DNA of 64,000 nt from Leptothoe spongobia TAU-MAC 1115 (GCF_018739885.1 NZ_JADOES010000003.1:62001-126000), one strand, 5' to 3'. Positions 36,489-46,187 are shown, counted from the stretch's first letter. Made by a program: numbers and translations. The notes: generated by a model from the letters alone, not told the origin.

Positions 36489-37272
36489 TAAATAGCAACA
36501 GCTATGTATGGCAATGTGAAAAATGTATTTTTCTCAGATCTTGCACCAAGGTCGGTTGTGAAGCTCAAACCCACCTTGGGTTCAAAACCCAACGCTAATT
36601 GAAGGCTGTCCACTAAAGGAACAAGATTAGACTGGGCAGCCCTACATTCTAAACATAGAGCTTTTAGGGATTCTTTAACCGCTTGAGCGGTTTTGATCCA
36701 GTTAGCCTTGCGACTTTGAGTCCAAGGCGGGTTCACGCTTCATCGCCAGGTGCACGCTATCAGTTTTTCACCTTGCCATACAAAAAGGAGCAAAATCCTT
36801 TAAATAAAAATCGATCTAAGTTGAAAGCTCACTGCAAAGCTATCAACCTTACCAGGATCTACTCATACGCAATCCTGACTGATAGCGTCCGGTATCGTAG
36901 GGCATCCACAAGGGAATGCCCCTACAAGATTGTCTATTTTTAATCGGGCTTAATGAATTCGGATTCGGTATCACTTCCATTTAAAGCATCATAATACTCA
37001 TTTCATTATTAGATAAAGCCTCCGTAATTCTAGGCAATTTCATAGGGAGGCATTGTTATGCCTCTGAATAGGTTATTGCAGCGTCAATATAAAACACTCT
37101 GCGTTATTTAGGTCTGAGCTACAAACAACAGGTTGAGTTTTAAATCAACAATATGGAGCTTTTTACATACTCCAGTTAGTAGCAAGAGAGTATTTACTCA
37201 GCCTAGGGTTACCAAATATAGGTAGCTGCAGCACTGCCCACTTACATCATTTATTTCATCATAAGAATCGCT
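36489..37272. other. 784-base intergenic region with a cyanobacterial hairpin repeat
   Basis: GTAGGGCAT (36897-36905) pairs with ATGCCCCTAC (36916-36925), an interspersed hairpin type common in cyanobacterial genomes, followed on the plus strand by a TCTATTTTT run. A minus-strand frame at 36398-36736 overlaps the ABC gene and has no family character. The AT-rich 120 bases before 37273 should hold the promoter of the adhesin-like gene. Confidence 0.5.
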
Positions 37273-38976
37273 ATGCGTCCTAATCTACTAAGAATTGTCG
37301 CCCGCCAAACCCAATCAGTTACCGATGGTAGTGATCGTCGCTTAGTCTTTCGAGTTATCTTTGACGAAGAAATTCAAAAGATTGACAAGGATGATTTTGT
37401 TGTCACTGGTAGTAGCACAGCGGAAATCACTAGCGTTGCTCCCGCTGCAAATGGCAATCCTCTCGCCTTTGACATTACAGTTGACAATGGTGATTTAGAC
37501 ACATTTTCTGGTGAAGTTGGAGTTGATTTAGCCGAAAATCCAACAATCACTAGCCTAGCCAACGATCGCCCTCTCGCAATTCCCCCTAAGGATCTTAGAC
37601 GTGATACGTTTACTCTAGGCGACACGACCTCTCCTGAGACTCCTGTTCCTACAGGTAATTCGCCCACAATAGACAGAATTATCACCCGAGAAGACTTATC
37701 AGAGCTTGAGGGTAGCGATCCTCGATTAGTCTTTCGTGCTATTTTTAATGAAGATGTTAAAGACCTTGATACGGGCGACTTCATTGTTACCGGTGGTGCT
37801 ACAGCTGTCATCACTGATGTTTTCTCAATCAGTGATGACAATAGTACAATCTTTCAGATTATCGTTAAAAATGGTGATTTAGGAACATTTTCGGGTGACG
37901 TTGGCCTTACTTTGGCTGAGAATGTCACTATTAATAGTGTAGATGACAATACCCCCTTGGCTGCATTAGGAGATAATATTCCACTCGGGACATTCACATT
38001 AGAGAATGGCTCTACTGGTGGGGATGATTCCGGAAACAATTCTGGAAATGATTCCGGAAACGATTCTGGAAGTGGTAACCCTGGGCTACCAACCTCTGGA
38101 GGATCTGAGAGTTTACTATCTGCGATCACAGAGACAAATGTTGTAGACATTACTCAACTTGGAGCTTCAGAGGCTCTTAGTTTGACAGTTGAAATTTCTC
38201 AAATCCTTACTGTTGGATCGCTTAAAGTCTTTAGTACCGATGCAAATGGCGGTAATCGCACCCAAATCGGTGCTTTCTCAGTAATCGAAAATAGTGATAA
38301 CGTACTACCTGACTTCACTCCCAAATTTAATCTTCTGCGTAGCTCTCTTTCGAGCGTGACTCATCTCCAATTTGAGCTTGAGGAGAACGGTGTTGTTAGT
38401 ATCGGATCTCCCAAAGCCGTTGGTGATGGGACTCTTTCCTTAATATTTGATAATGGCACTCAACTAAATGCAGCTCTAGAAGATACAGCCCCAGCTCCTG
38501 GGCTACTGCAAAATGATGCGGCGACTATCGACCTTACTAACCTAACGGGTCAAATCACTATCAGTGGATCGATTCATCGCGAGGCCTCCTTCAATAACGT
38601 CGTAGATTTATATGAAACAGATGCTGATGGGGCTGTTTTCGACGCCATGGGCAATAAGTTTATGCCAGGAGAAGAGGGCTATCAGGAGGCTGCGATCGCA
38701 AATCGTCTGAATATTAACCTTACTGGTACCAATGGTCAGGTGAACAGCTTTCGTGCCACTCTAACCGGTGATACGCATCTTGGCATTTTTGTTGCCGTTG
38801 ATGGCGTGGATCCTACGTTAGCAAATGATGATCAAATCTTTTTCAGTCACAGCGGTGCCAATGGTAACGTAGACCATTTCAGAAGTCTGGGTGACAACAC
38901 CTTTGGTATTGAAGACCAAGTGAATCTTGGCGACAGTGACTTCGATGATGTTATTGTTTCTTTCAACATTCTCTAA
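37273..38976 (+). CDS. Adhesin-like repeat protein with C-terminal DUF4114-like domain
   Basis: A 567-residue acidic protein. Two tandem Ig-like repeats of about 90-100 residues share RLVFRxIFxE, DDFVVTGxxxAxIT and DxFSGxVGxxLAENxTI (residues about 20-105 and 140-235). A Ser/Gly/Asn/Asp linker follows (DSGNNSGNDSGNDSGSG). The C-terminal region ends with LGDSDFDDVIVSFNIL, which fits the DUF4114 pattern of calcium-binding secreted proteins. No N-terminal signal peptide is visible, so export could use a type I (C-terminal) route. Low-GC, repetitive and alone between long intergenic gaps: accessory in character. Confidence 0.75.
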   Translation: MRPNLLRIVARQTQSVTDGSDRRLVFRVIFDEEIQKIDKDDFVVTGSSTAEITSVAPAANGNPLAFDITVDNGDLDTFSGEVGVDLAENPTITSLANDRPLAIPPKDLRRDTFTLGDTTSPETPVPTGNSPTIDRIITREDLSELEGSDPRLVFRAIFNEDVKDLDTGDFIVTGGATAVITDVFSISDDNSTIFQIIVKNGDLGTFSGDVGLTLAENVTINSVDDNTPLAALGDNIPLGTFTLENGSTGGDDSGNNSGNDSGNDSGSGNPGLPTSGGSESLLSAITETNVVDITQLGASEALSLTVEISQILTVGSLKVFSTDANGGNRTQIGAFSVIENSDNVLPDFTPKFNLLRSSLSSVTHLQFELEENGVVSIGSPKAVGDGTLSLIFDNGTQLNAALEDTAPAPGLLQNDAATIDLTNLTGQITISGSIHREASFNNVVDLYETDADGAVFDAMGNKFMPGEEGYQEAAIANRLNINLTGTNGQVNSFRATLTGDTHLGIFVAVDGVDPTLANDDQIFFSHSGANGNVDHFRSLGDNTFGIEDQVNLGDSDFDDVIVSFNIL

Positions 38977-39094
38977 TGGTATCCACTGGCTATCACCATC
39001 GACTTGCTTGATGAAGGAGAGGCTATGGTGACAGAGGCCCATTGAACAACCAAGCCCTAAACAGGTTGCTGTCCGACTAGACTCACGACATTAG

Positions 39095-39138
39095 AAAAAA
39101 GACCGCTGAAAAGTATAAACTTTTCAGCGGTCTTTTTT
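39095..39138. terminator. Strong bidirectional Rho-independent terminator
   Basis: AAAAAAGACCGCTGAAAAG (39095-39113) and CTTTTCAGCGGTCTTTTTT (39120-39138) are exact inverted repeats of 19 bp around a 6-base loop, with T-runs on both strands. It closes the adhesin-like gene and insulates the ATPase gene. Confidence 0.92.
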
Positions 39139-39225
39139 GACTGCTAACAAATACCTCTCGTGGGTACTATGGCCCATATCCAAGAAACGCTAAACTAATC
39201 TGTAGCAATTCCGTCCCTATGTCCC

Positions 39226-40701
39226 ATGAGGCTAGACATCAGAGAACTTAACCTTGGGTCAGACTCTGCTGAGCGTGATATTAATCTTGGACTAGCAGAA
39301 TATTTTTATCCCAATGTCACCTATCAAAAGTTTTTGAGTGGGCGTAAGACGATTTTAGTAGGGAACCGTGGTACCGGGAAAAGTGCAATTTTCAAATACA
39401 TTGCCGCCACTGAGACCCGTAAGGGAAATCTAATTTTAGAGCTTTCTCCCGAAGAATATTCCTACGAACTCCTCTCAGATCACCTGAGTAGTGAAGAAGA
39501 TGGGTTTTGGCGTAAGCAAAGTGCCTACTCAGTCGCCTGGCAATATCTGCTCTATACATTGATATTCAAAAATATTGCTCAGACTAAACGAGGATTGCTC
39601 CTGGGAGCCACCAAAAATATCTATAACTATGTCGCTAGCAAAAATTTATTGCAGCAAACTAGCTCCATCATTACCCTAGTCGACTATCTCAAGCGTATCG
39701 AACAAGTCAAAACCAGTGCTCTCGCAGGTGGCCTCCGCAGCCAAGGGTTGCAAGCACTCTACAGTCTGGAAGAAATTCAAACCCTATTGCCTAGCCTGAA
39801 GACCGTACTTAAGAACACTAAAGTTAAGATCCTGATCGATGAACTGGATAAGGGTTGGGACAATTCGGAAGATGCCAAATTTTTTATTGCCGGACTATTT
39901 CAGGCCACTCAAAAACTAAATTTGATCAGTCCCAATTTACGTGTGTATATTTCTATTCGGCAAGAGCTATTTGATAATATTCCTCAGATTTATGAAGATG
40001 CCCAAAAAATTCGAGAAGATGTTGAAGTCATTCGCTGGGGCAGAAATGAACTACTCGAACTGATTGGTCGCCGTATTGTTCATTCCTTTCCCCAAGCTAC
40101 TCGGCTCGATGCCCATAAGCTTTGGAAGTCAATCTTTGTCGCTCAGATGACGTCTACCGGAGTCGAGACCATCGACTATATTATTGACCGCACTCAGCTA
40201 CGTCCCCGTGAGCTGCTGCAGTTTTGCAAACTCTGTGCAGAGCGAATTGAATATTCCTTGGCAGGACGCCGAATTGATGAAGCCGCGATCTCAGCTGCCG
40301 AAGAATCCTACTCTGAACAAAAAACTCGTGATCTCGCATCAGAATATCGATTTCAATATCCCTATCTCCTAGACGTTTTTGAAATCTTTCGAGGCAAACG
40401 TAGTCACTATGACAAAGAAGACCTGGACTATTTACTGCTAGCCATCGTCTGTGGAGAATATGATGTCGAGCGTGCAGGCTCCTGGATTCTTAATATGGAT
40501 TATCTCGAACTTAAACAAATCCTCTGGAAAATAGGCTTCCTCAAAGCTTGGGTACCTCGTCATACCAACCGACGCACTACTTTAGCTGGGGCTTATTTGG
40601 GTCACTACGAAGTACCTACCATTAATCTCGAAAATATTGAACGATTTCGCATTCACCCCGCCTGTACCAGCTTTCTCCATCTCAAAGCGCCGTCATCCTA
40701 G
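39226..40701 (+). CDS. P-loop ATPase of the Sll1717 family
   Basis: A 491-residue protein matching the cyanobacterial 'P-loop ATPase, Sll1717 family'. Walker A GNRGTGKS is at 46-53 and Walker B ILIDELDKGWD near 203-213. A Sensor-type block is seen (LRVYISIRQELFDNIP), followed by a winged-helix-like C-terminal part (DLDYLLLAIVCGEYDVERAGSWILNMDYLELKQILWKIGF). It belongs to the STAND/KAP-related ATPases, some of which act in defence or signalling. No effector domain is fused. It is followed 66 bases later by a membrane pentapeptide-repeat protein that could be a partner. Confidence 0.83.
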   Translation: MRLDIRELNLGSDSAERDINLGLAEYFYPNVTYQKFLSGRKTILVGNRGTGKSAIFKYIAATETRKGNLILELSPEEYSYELLSDHLSSEEDGFWRKQSAYSVAWQYLLYTLIFKNIAQTKRGLLLGATKNIYNYVASKNLLQQTSSIITLVDYLKRIEQVKTSALAGGLRSQGLQALYSLEEIQTLLPSLKTVLKNTKVKILIDELDKGWDNSEDAKFFIAGLFQATQKLNLISPNLRVYISIRQELFDNIPQIYEDAQKIREDVEVIRWGRNELLELIGRRIVHSFPQATRLDAHKLWKSIFVAQMTSTGVETIDYIIDRTQLRPRELLQFCKLCAERIEYSLAGRRIDEAAISAAEESYSEQKTRDLASEYRFQYPYLLDVFEIFRGKRSHYDKEDLDYLLLAIVCGEYDVERAGSWILNMDYLELKQILWKIGFLKAWVPRHTNRRTTLAGAYLGHYEVPTINLENIERFRIHPACTSFLHLKAPSS

Positions 40702-40767
40702 GATTGCATCGGGCCTATTTGGGCTGCACGCAGTAATATCGCTTTGCCAAAGCTATACAATCACCCT

Positions 40768-41517
40768 ATGAAATGGAGAGCAACCCGCCCCGACCAACCA
40801 CTCGAACGCTGGATGCAATCAGTGCCTACATGGCTAGTGGCGACTTTAGCCGTGATCGCTCTGTTGGCACTTAAGATTCTGGCTGCCGTTCCCGAAATCC
40901 AAGATCAAATAGCCCCTCAAATCCAAACCCACCATTGGGAAACGATCAGCACCTTACTCAGTGATGTGGAATCAATTGCCGCTGTTATCGCTGTTATTTT
41001 GTACATCAAAGGTGCACCTGAGCGACGAGCACAACGCAATTATGAGGCGTGGCGAGTAGTTGATATGGCTGCCGCTGCTCATATGTCTGTCAGCTATGCC
41101 CGATATCAAGCCCTAGAAGATCTGCATCAAGATGGCCTATCACTTCAAGGCCTAGAAGCCTCTCATGCCAATCTGCCTGAGATCGAACTGCCAAAAGCAG
41201 ATCTGAAGCATTGCAACCTCAGTATGGCTAACCTCAGCCAAGCAAATCTCAGCGGCGCTAATCTCCAAGGAGCAGACTTACGAGAAGCCAATTTACAACA
41301 CGCCAACCTAAGAGGAGCCAACCTACAAGGCAGTAATTTACAGGGAGCCAATTTACGCAATGCTGAACTTTGGGAAGTGCAATGGTGGGGTGCAGACCTC
41401 AGCGATGCAGAATTATGGTGGGCAGAAGTTCATATTGAAGATCTAGAAGGAGCATGTCTATGTCGAACTATCATGCCCGATGGTCAGCAACTTGATCGTG
41501 ATTGCACTAATCATTAG
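40768..41517 (+). CDS. Membrane-anchored pentapeptide-repeat protein
   Basis: A 249-residue protein starting at the ATG at 40768; a TTG eight codons earlier is less likely. The N-terminus has two hydrophobic segments (WLVATLAVIALLALKILAAV at about 21-40 and IAAVIAVILYIKG at about 72-86). From about residue 130 on, A(D/N)LxX pentapeptide repeats form a right-handed beta-helix (ANLSQANLSGANLQGADLRE), then YNLR-like terminal turns rich in Trp. Such proteins often dock to partners through the helix. Function unknown. It lies immediately upstream of the DnaA-box cluster. Confidence 0.85.
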   Translation: MKWRATRPDQPLERWMQSVPTWLVATLAVIALLALKILAAVPEIQDQIAPQIQTHHWETISTLLSDVESIAAVIAVILYIKGAPERRAQRNYEAWRVVDMAAAAHMSVSYARYQALEDLHQDGLSLQGLEASHANLPEIELPKADLKHCNLSMANLSQANLSGANLQGADLREANLQHANLRGANLQGSNLQGANLRNAELWEVQWWGADLSDAELWWAEVHIEDLEGACLCRTIMPDGQQLDRDCTNH

Positions 41518-41906
41518 CCCCATGAGTAATCACCCTGAGTATGCCGTATAGCTAATAAGCTATCGAGAATGAATATCGGTGGACTATAGCCTCTTCCTAT
41601 TACATAAAGTCATAAAATCAGGCTCATCCCCTCAGCCATCACCACTTTCCACAAAATCGCTATAGCCCATCATTTCCAGAGAAAACCTGTGGAAAACTAC
41701 CGTGGAAATGTGGAAAACCAATGAACTCATCCCCTAGAATCGAGTGTGGGATTCAAACACAATGTAAAAATTTCGAATAAAGATGGGGTTGCCCTGGGTG
41801 ACATCTCCTCACAAAATATGGTCAAAATTACTTAGATACGCAAATATCTATATCCACAAAAAAAGGTGGCCTACAGGCCACATCCCTAACTGCTCTCAAG
41901 GGAACT
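41518..41906. other. Gene-free stretch with a cluster of DnaA-box-like sites (possible replication origin)
   Basis: Two exact TTTTCCACA boxes (as TGTGGAAAA on the plus strand) are at 41688-41696 and 41709-41717. CTTTCCACA lies at 41645-41653 and ATATCCACA at 41850-41858. Two AT-rich stretches (AATGTAAAAATTTCGAATAA near 41761; CAAAATATGG to TATATCC near 41812-41855) lie between and beside them. A GTGGCC/GGCCAC hairpin at 41866-41881 ends the block. TTTTCCACA is the usual cyanobacterial DnaA box. dnaA and dnaN are not adjacent in this window. Confidence 0.5.
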
Positions 41907-42845
41907 ATGGCTGATGGATGGGGAGCTCCCCCCGTTGCACCTCCAACAGAATTAATTTTACCCAGACAATATCCGCCAGCCAATCAATTGAATAGGGCTG
42001 GCGCAAAGCTTCGAGGTGCCGACCTCAGCCATGAAAATCTAAATCGGGTAGATTTGACTCGATCAGATTTAAGTGGCGCAAAGCTGGAACACACTCAACT
42101 AGTCGACGCTCAAATGGCCGACATCAATCTGAGCGGAGCGACCTTGGCCTATGCCAATTTAACTGCCGCCAGTTTGAGGCGCGCCAATTTACTGGGTGCC
42201 GTTTTGATGGGCACCACTCTCAATCAGGCAACACTGTCCCAAGCAAACCTAGCAGGGGCCAATCTCACTGAAGCAGAACTCTATGATGTCAATTTCACCG
42301 AAGCTGACTTAAACCATACAATGTTGCGTCGGGCATGTCTGATCGGAGCCAATCTCAGTGGCGCAAGAATGTATCGGGTGAATGCGAACGGAGCTGAGTT
42401 TTATGGTGTTAACGCTTGTCATACCCAGTTGATCGAGGCCCAGCTCCAAGGTTGTGATCTCCGTCGTGCAACGCTGCATCAGAGTAATCTAACCAAGGCT
42501 AATCTTAATCACGCCAATCTCAATTACGCCAATCTCATCGAATCTGAGGCGAAAGGAGTTGTTCTACAGTACGCCAATTTGACTTGGGCTCATCTGCATC
42601 AAACTAATCTAATCTCAGCCGATCTAAAACAGGTTGCCATGCTTCATGCAACACTCACGGCTACTAACTTATCCGGTGCTAATCTACAAAGCGCTCAATT
42701 AGATCATGCAACTATACAGAATAGCTATCTACAAGGCATCATCTGGCACCAGACCTCGGTCAAAGGGACTCACTTTGAGCATCCGATTGGGTTATCGCCG
42801 TCAGAAAAAACTTGGTTGAGATCGCAAGGCGCAACCATTAGTTAA
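41907..42845 (+). CDS. Pentapeptide-repeat protein
   Basis: A 312-residue protein made almost entirely of pentapeptide repeats from about residue 30 to 290 (LRGADLSHENLNRVDLTRSD, ANLAGANLTEAELYDVNFTE). This predicts a long right-handed quadrilateral beta-helix of roughly 12 coils. The last 25 residues are non-repetitive (HPIGLSPSEKTWLRSQGAT). No signal peptide or membrane segment is present, unlike the upstream pentapeptide gene. Function unknown; some family members mimic DNA (gyrase-binding MfpA/Qnr). The stop overlaps the methyltransferase stop by 4 bases on the opposite strand. Confidence 0.88.
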   Translation: MADGWGAPPVAPPTELILPRQYPPANQLNRAGAKLRGADLSHENLNRVDLTRSDLSGAKLEHTQLVDAQMADINLSGATLAYANLTAASLRRANLLGAVLMGTTLNQATLSQANLAGANLTEAELYDVNFTEADLNHTMLRRACLIGANLSGARMYRVNANGAEFYGVNACHTQLIEAQLQGCDLRRATLHQSNLTKANLNHANLNYANLIESEAKGVVLQYANLTWAHLHQTNLISADLKQVAMLHATLTATNLSGANLQSAQLDHATIQNSYLQGIIWHQTSVKGTHFEHPIGLSPSEKTWLRSQGATIS

Positions 42846-43558
42846 TGGCTACATTGCATCCCCCGCCAAATTCGATAAACCGTCCCTCTGACCGTTGGCT
42901 GATCTAATCGGACTACACTCCTCACCATCGCCTCAAACTCAAAACCTTGGCTAACCAGCTCAGCTTGAAAGTCTTCCCTATGAGGTCGATCTGGATCAGC
43001 TAGCCAACATTCTCCTCCAGGACTTAACACCACTGTCATTAGATCAATTAGCGGTCGAATATTACGCATTTCATAAATCACATCAGCCGCTAATATCAAC
43101 GACACCTGCAACCCATCCGGCGGACAGCGCCAATCCAAAGGCAAGGTAAGAAACCGATCAAACCCATTCCGCCGAGCATTCAATGCAGCAAACTCCAAAG
43201 CAGCAACATCATAATCACTAAAGACGACATCCATGCCTAATGCCAGTGCGACTAAGCCTGATAACCCCAAACCACAGCCCACTTCTAATACCTGCATATT
43301 GCCAGGCCAAGAATGTTGGGCAATCTCCTGGCCCAGCATCAAAGCTGATGGCCAAAGTTGTGCCCAATAGGGCATATATTCATCTTGGTCAAATGCAGCA
43401 TAGGTAGCAGGATGATCCAATAAAGTATCAATACTAGTCGGTAGCAACAAGCGAAACTGCCGAGAAACGTCCCCCTTAAACGGAATCACCACCAACTCTT
43501 CAACCGTATCGGTTAAAGCATCATCAGGTGTTGTATGCAAAAAAGGCTGTACCGTCAT
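42842..43558 (-). CDS. Class I SAM-dependent methyltransferase (METTL-like)
   Basis: A 238-residue methyltransferase. Motif I is VLEVGCGLGLSGLVAL, followed by DVVFSDYD (motif II) and the active-site block LILAADVIYE. The AQLWPSALMLGQEI segment before motif I is characteristic of the METTL21/'methyltransferase 16' group, which methylates lysines on chaperones and other proteins. The target here is unknown. The start ATG overlaps the stop of the upstream RNase gene by 4 bases (43555-43558), so translation is coupled. Confidence 0.88.
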   Translation of the reverse strand: MTVQPFLHTTPDDALTDTVEELVVIPFKGDVSRQFRLLLPTSIDTLLDHPATYAAFDQDEYMPYWAQLWPSALMLGQEIAQHSWPGNMQVLEVGCGLGLSGLVALALGMDVVFSDYDVAALEFAALNARRNGFDRFLTLPLDWRCPPDGLQVSLILAADVIYEMRNIRPLIDLMTVVLSPGGECWLADPDRPHREDFQAELVSQGFEFEAMVRSVVRLDQPTVRGTVYRIWRGMQCSH

Positions 43559-45603
43559 GCCACTGCTTCACTGGAAACCACCTCATCCGGCACCAACTCT
43601 AGTCGAATAAAATCCTGTCGCGGGTTTGAATGCACCACACGCACATCAAAGCGTTCACCGAGAACAGGCGGTGTCTCAAACCGCATGGCCAGCTCCAACC
43701 CCAAATCCTCAATGATCACTAAACCAAGGTTTTCATGTTCTCGCAACCATCGGAGTAGCATAACGGGCCAAGTATGCTCGCTCTCTCGACGTAAAAACTC
43801 CAACGCCCAATAACGTTTAGTTTGTCGTTCTACAGTTACAGCCTCATAGGCCGCCGTGGAGACCCCTTGGGTCAGTTCGGTCATCTCCTCAGGAGAAAAG
43901 GGTAATGTGTCCCCTCTTAAATGAGCCTTTAGCTGAAAATGAGCCAACAAGTCCGTGTAGCGACGGATCGGTGAAGTCACCTGACTATAATAGTCCAACC
44001 CTAATGTGGCATGACGAGCAGGACTAATCCCCATCTCGCTACGGGGCATGCAGCGACGAATCGCAGAATCCCTTACCCACCCTGAAGGTAATTGCAATAA
44101 CTCATTATCGGAGGGAAGCTCAGGTTCAGGCTGACTACGAAACGGGATAGCCAGATCATGAGCCTCACCATAACGAGCCGCCACTTCTCCCGTCAAAATC
44201 ATCATTTCTGCAACCGTTTGACGTGACTGAGAGTTTTCTAAAACGTCAATCGTAATTTCTTCATCAACGACCTTAATGGATGACTCCGGCATATTAATAG
44301 AAATTGCCCCTTGAGACTTTCTCCACTTCCGACGTTGTTTAGCCGAATCAGCAATAGCATTGAGCTCTGGTTCGGCCTTTAGACCCAGCTCCAACATCTC
44401 ATCCACATCTTCATAGGTAAGACGATAAGTGGGCTTAATCAAGCTAGCTTTAATGTCATATTCCTCAACTGCCCCCTCCTCGCTGAGGACAATGCCAAAG
44501 CTGAGGGCACAGCAAACCTCTCCCTGACGCAAACTCATAGGACCGGTTGCCAATGCCTCAGGAAACATAGGAATCATCCCAGTTGGCAAATATACCGTTG
44601 TGCAGCGACGACGCGCTTCTAAGTCAAGTTCATCCCCTGGCAATAGCCAACGGGTTGGATCCGCAATATGCACCCAAATACGAGGACGGCCATCACTCCG
44701 GAGTTCGAGACTGAGACCATCATCAATCTCGCGCGTACTCTCATCATCGATTGTATATACCTTGAGATGAGTCAGGTCTAACCGTTCAGCATCGACATCA
44801 GGCGGCGGATTATCAATACGCTGCTGCACCATGACACTAATCTCATCAGGAATGTGGGTAGGAATTTGACTACGCCGTAGCGCCAGGTTTTCATGCAGAC
44901 TCCACAGGCCTAGATCCACAAGCAGCTGAAACGCCTCTTCAGCGCCTGCCCCGTAGTCTAAAGCCTTTAGAATTTCTTGAGCTGCTACTTTTTGAGAGCA
45001 ATCCTCTCCAAGGGTAGCGTAGCGCTCCAATAGTTCCAGACGTGGCCGATCGGCTTTTTCCCACTCTACGGACGCTGGAGCTTCAAGAGATGCCGATTGG
45101 TGAGCCTTTAAAGCTTGCTGCGATCGCAATAAAAACCCTTCCCACTCCAGCTTACGAGCCGCTTCACGAGCCTGCTGATGGCGAACCTCATCTACCTGCT
45201 TGACCGAACGAGGTTCATAGCGCTCACCCTTACGCTTGAAAAAAATCTTGTCACTGCTCAGTAAACAGTGGGATGCATAACATAGGGGTGGTGACTGCTC
45301 TGAAAACAGTAATAACGCCAAAGAAGCTGGATCGGTAAACTCCCCAGCCTCTTGTAAAAATTCCCACGCAACCTCCAGGTTATCTGGGTCAATATTTGGC
45401 TCAGCCTCAGCCAAGAAGATAGCTATGTCAGACGACTCATAGCTGCCCTGCTCGACTACATAGGTAATCTGACGAGGATGCAAAACATGAGACTGACCAT
45501 TACCATCAATCACCACCCAGTTTTTCTTTCCCTCTGGGCGAGCGGCTACCCCCAATCTAGGGGTACCCTGCACCTTAAACTCGATCAGCGTTCCCTTTTC
45601 CAC
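43555..45603 (-). CDS. RNB-domain exoribonuclease (RNase II/R family)
   Basis: A 682-residue 3'-5' exoribonuclease. The RNB catalytic domain starts at about residue 265 with YTIDDESTREIDDGLSLEL, whose Asp cluster binds Mg2+, followed by RIWVHIADPTRWLLPGDELD. The HATLGLDYYSQVTSPIRRY block is the family's signature, and a short S1-like tail ends the protein. The N-terminus is a cyanobacterial variant (GTLIEFKVQGTPRLGVAARP) instead of classical CSD domains, and the S1 domain is reduced. It is in an operon with rpmG and rpsR upstream and the methyltransferase downstream. Confidence 0.93.
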   Translation of the reverse strand: MEKGTLIEFKVQGTPRLGVAARPEGKKNWVVIDGNGQSHVLHPRQITYVVEQGSYESSDIAIFLAEAEPNIDPDNLEVAWEFLQEAGEFTDPASLALLLFSEQSPPLCYASHCLLSSDKIFFKRKGERYEPRSVKQVDEVRHQQAREAARKLEWEGFLLRSQQALKAHQSASLEAPASVEWEKADRPRLELLERYATLGEDCSQKVAAQEILKALDYGAGAEEAFQLLVDLGLWSLHENLALRRSQIPTHIPDEISVMVQQRIDNPPPDVDAERLDLTHLKVYTIDDESTREIDDGLSLELRSDGRPRIWVHIADPTRWLLPGDELDLEARRRCTTVYLPTGMIPMFPEALATGPMSLRQGEVCCALSFGIVLSEEGAVEEYDIKASLIKPTYRLTYEDVDEMLELGLKAEPELNAIADSAKQRRKWRKSQGAISINMPESSIKVVDEEITIDVLENSQSRQTVAEMMILTGEVAARYGEAHDLAIPFRSQPEPELPSDNELLQLPSGWVRDSAIRRCMPRSEMGISPARHATLGLDYYSQVTSPIRRYTDLLAHFQLKAHLRGDTLPFSPEEMTELTQGVSTAAYEAVTVERQTKRYWALEFLRRESEHTWPVMLLRWLREHENLGLVIIEDLGLELAMRFETPPVLGERFDVRVVHSNPRQDFIRLELVPDEVVSSEAVA

Positions 45604-45662
45604 CCACCTAGATCCTTGTCCTTGTGGTTTATCGTTGGCTAGCCAAAGTTCCCGACCACCAA

Positions 45663-45878
45663 CTAGCCTTCACGGTTAACATAAGGAAGCAGTGCAAGTA
45701 TACGCGCACGCTTGATAGCAACAGTCAAATCTCGCTGCTGCTTAGCTGTCAGTCCAGTAATACGTCGGGGTAAGATTTTGCCTCGTTCAGTAATGAACTT
45801 GCGCAGCAAATCGACATCTTTATAATCAATCTTTTCCTCGGGCTTAATGGGTGATACCCGACGGCGAAAATAGGCCAT
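45663..45878 (-). CDS. rpsR: 30S ribosomal protein S18
   Basis: 71 residues, with the S18 signature ([24 protein letters not shown] block near 20-40, then [20 protein letters not shown] and ending LLPYVNREG). It binds 16S rRNA with S6 in the platform. It lies 9 bases after rpmG and 59 bases before the RNase gene. Confidence 0.97.
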   Translation of the reverse strand: MAYFRRRVSPIKPEEKIDYKDVDLLRKFITERGKILPRRITGLTAKQQRDLTVAIKRARILALLPYVNREG

Positions 45879-45887
45879 GGTGATAGG

Positions 45888-46076
45888 TTACTTAATCTCT
45901 TTATGAACAGTGTGGGTATTGCAATGGGTGCAGAACTTCTTCAGCTCTAATCGACCGGTCGTGTTCCGACGATTTTTTTGAGTGGTGTAGCGAGAAACCC
46001 CCTTAGAACGCTTGTTGGGATTGCTACGGCACTCCGTACATTCCAAGGTAATGATAATGCGAACGCCTTTAGCCAT
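45888..46076 (-). CDS. rpmG: 50S ribosomal protein L33
   Basis: 62 residues, beginning [16 protein letters not shown]. The zinc-ribbon cysteine pairs are CTEC and CTHC (zinc-binding C+ form). Length is normal for the cyanobacterial/plastid protein. It is first in the rpmG-rpsR-RNase-methyltransferase unit. Confidence 0.97.
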   Translation of the reverse strand: MAKGVRIIITLECTECRSNPNKRSKGVSRYTTQKNRRNTTGRLELKKFCTHCNTHTVHKEIK

Positions 46077-46187
46077 GATTGATGGTGCTAGCTAGCAAAT
46101 TGACACAGGGGATCTATGATGTCACACCAACATAGGCAGACGCAAGCCAGAAAACTAGGTTGTGAAACCATAGACTGCTGTTAAGTC

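Noticed and set aside
36398..36736. 112-residue minus-strand frame overlapping the end of the double ABC ATPase
   Set aside because: A large part is antisense to a conserved gene and the rest has no recognisable domain. A relic cannot be excluded, but there is nothing to support it.
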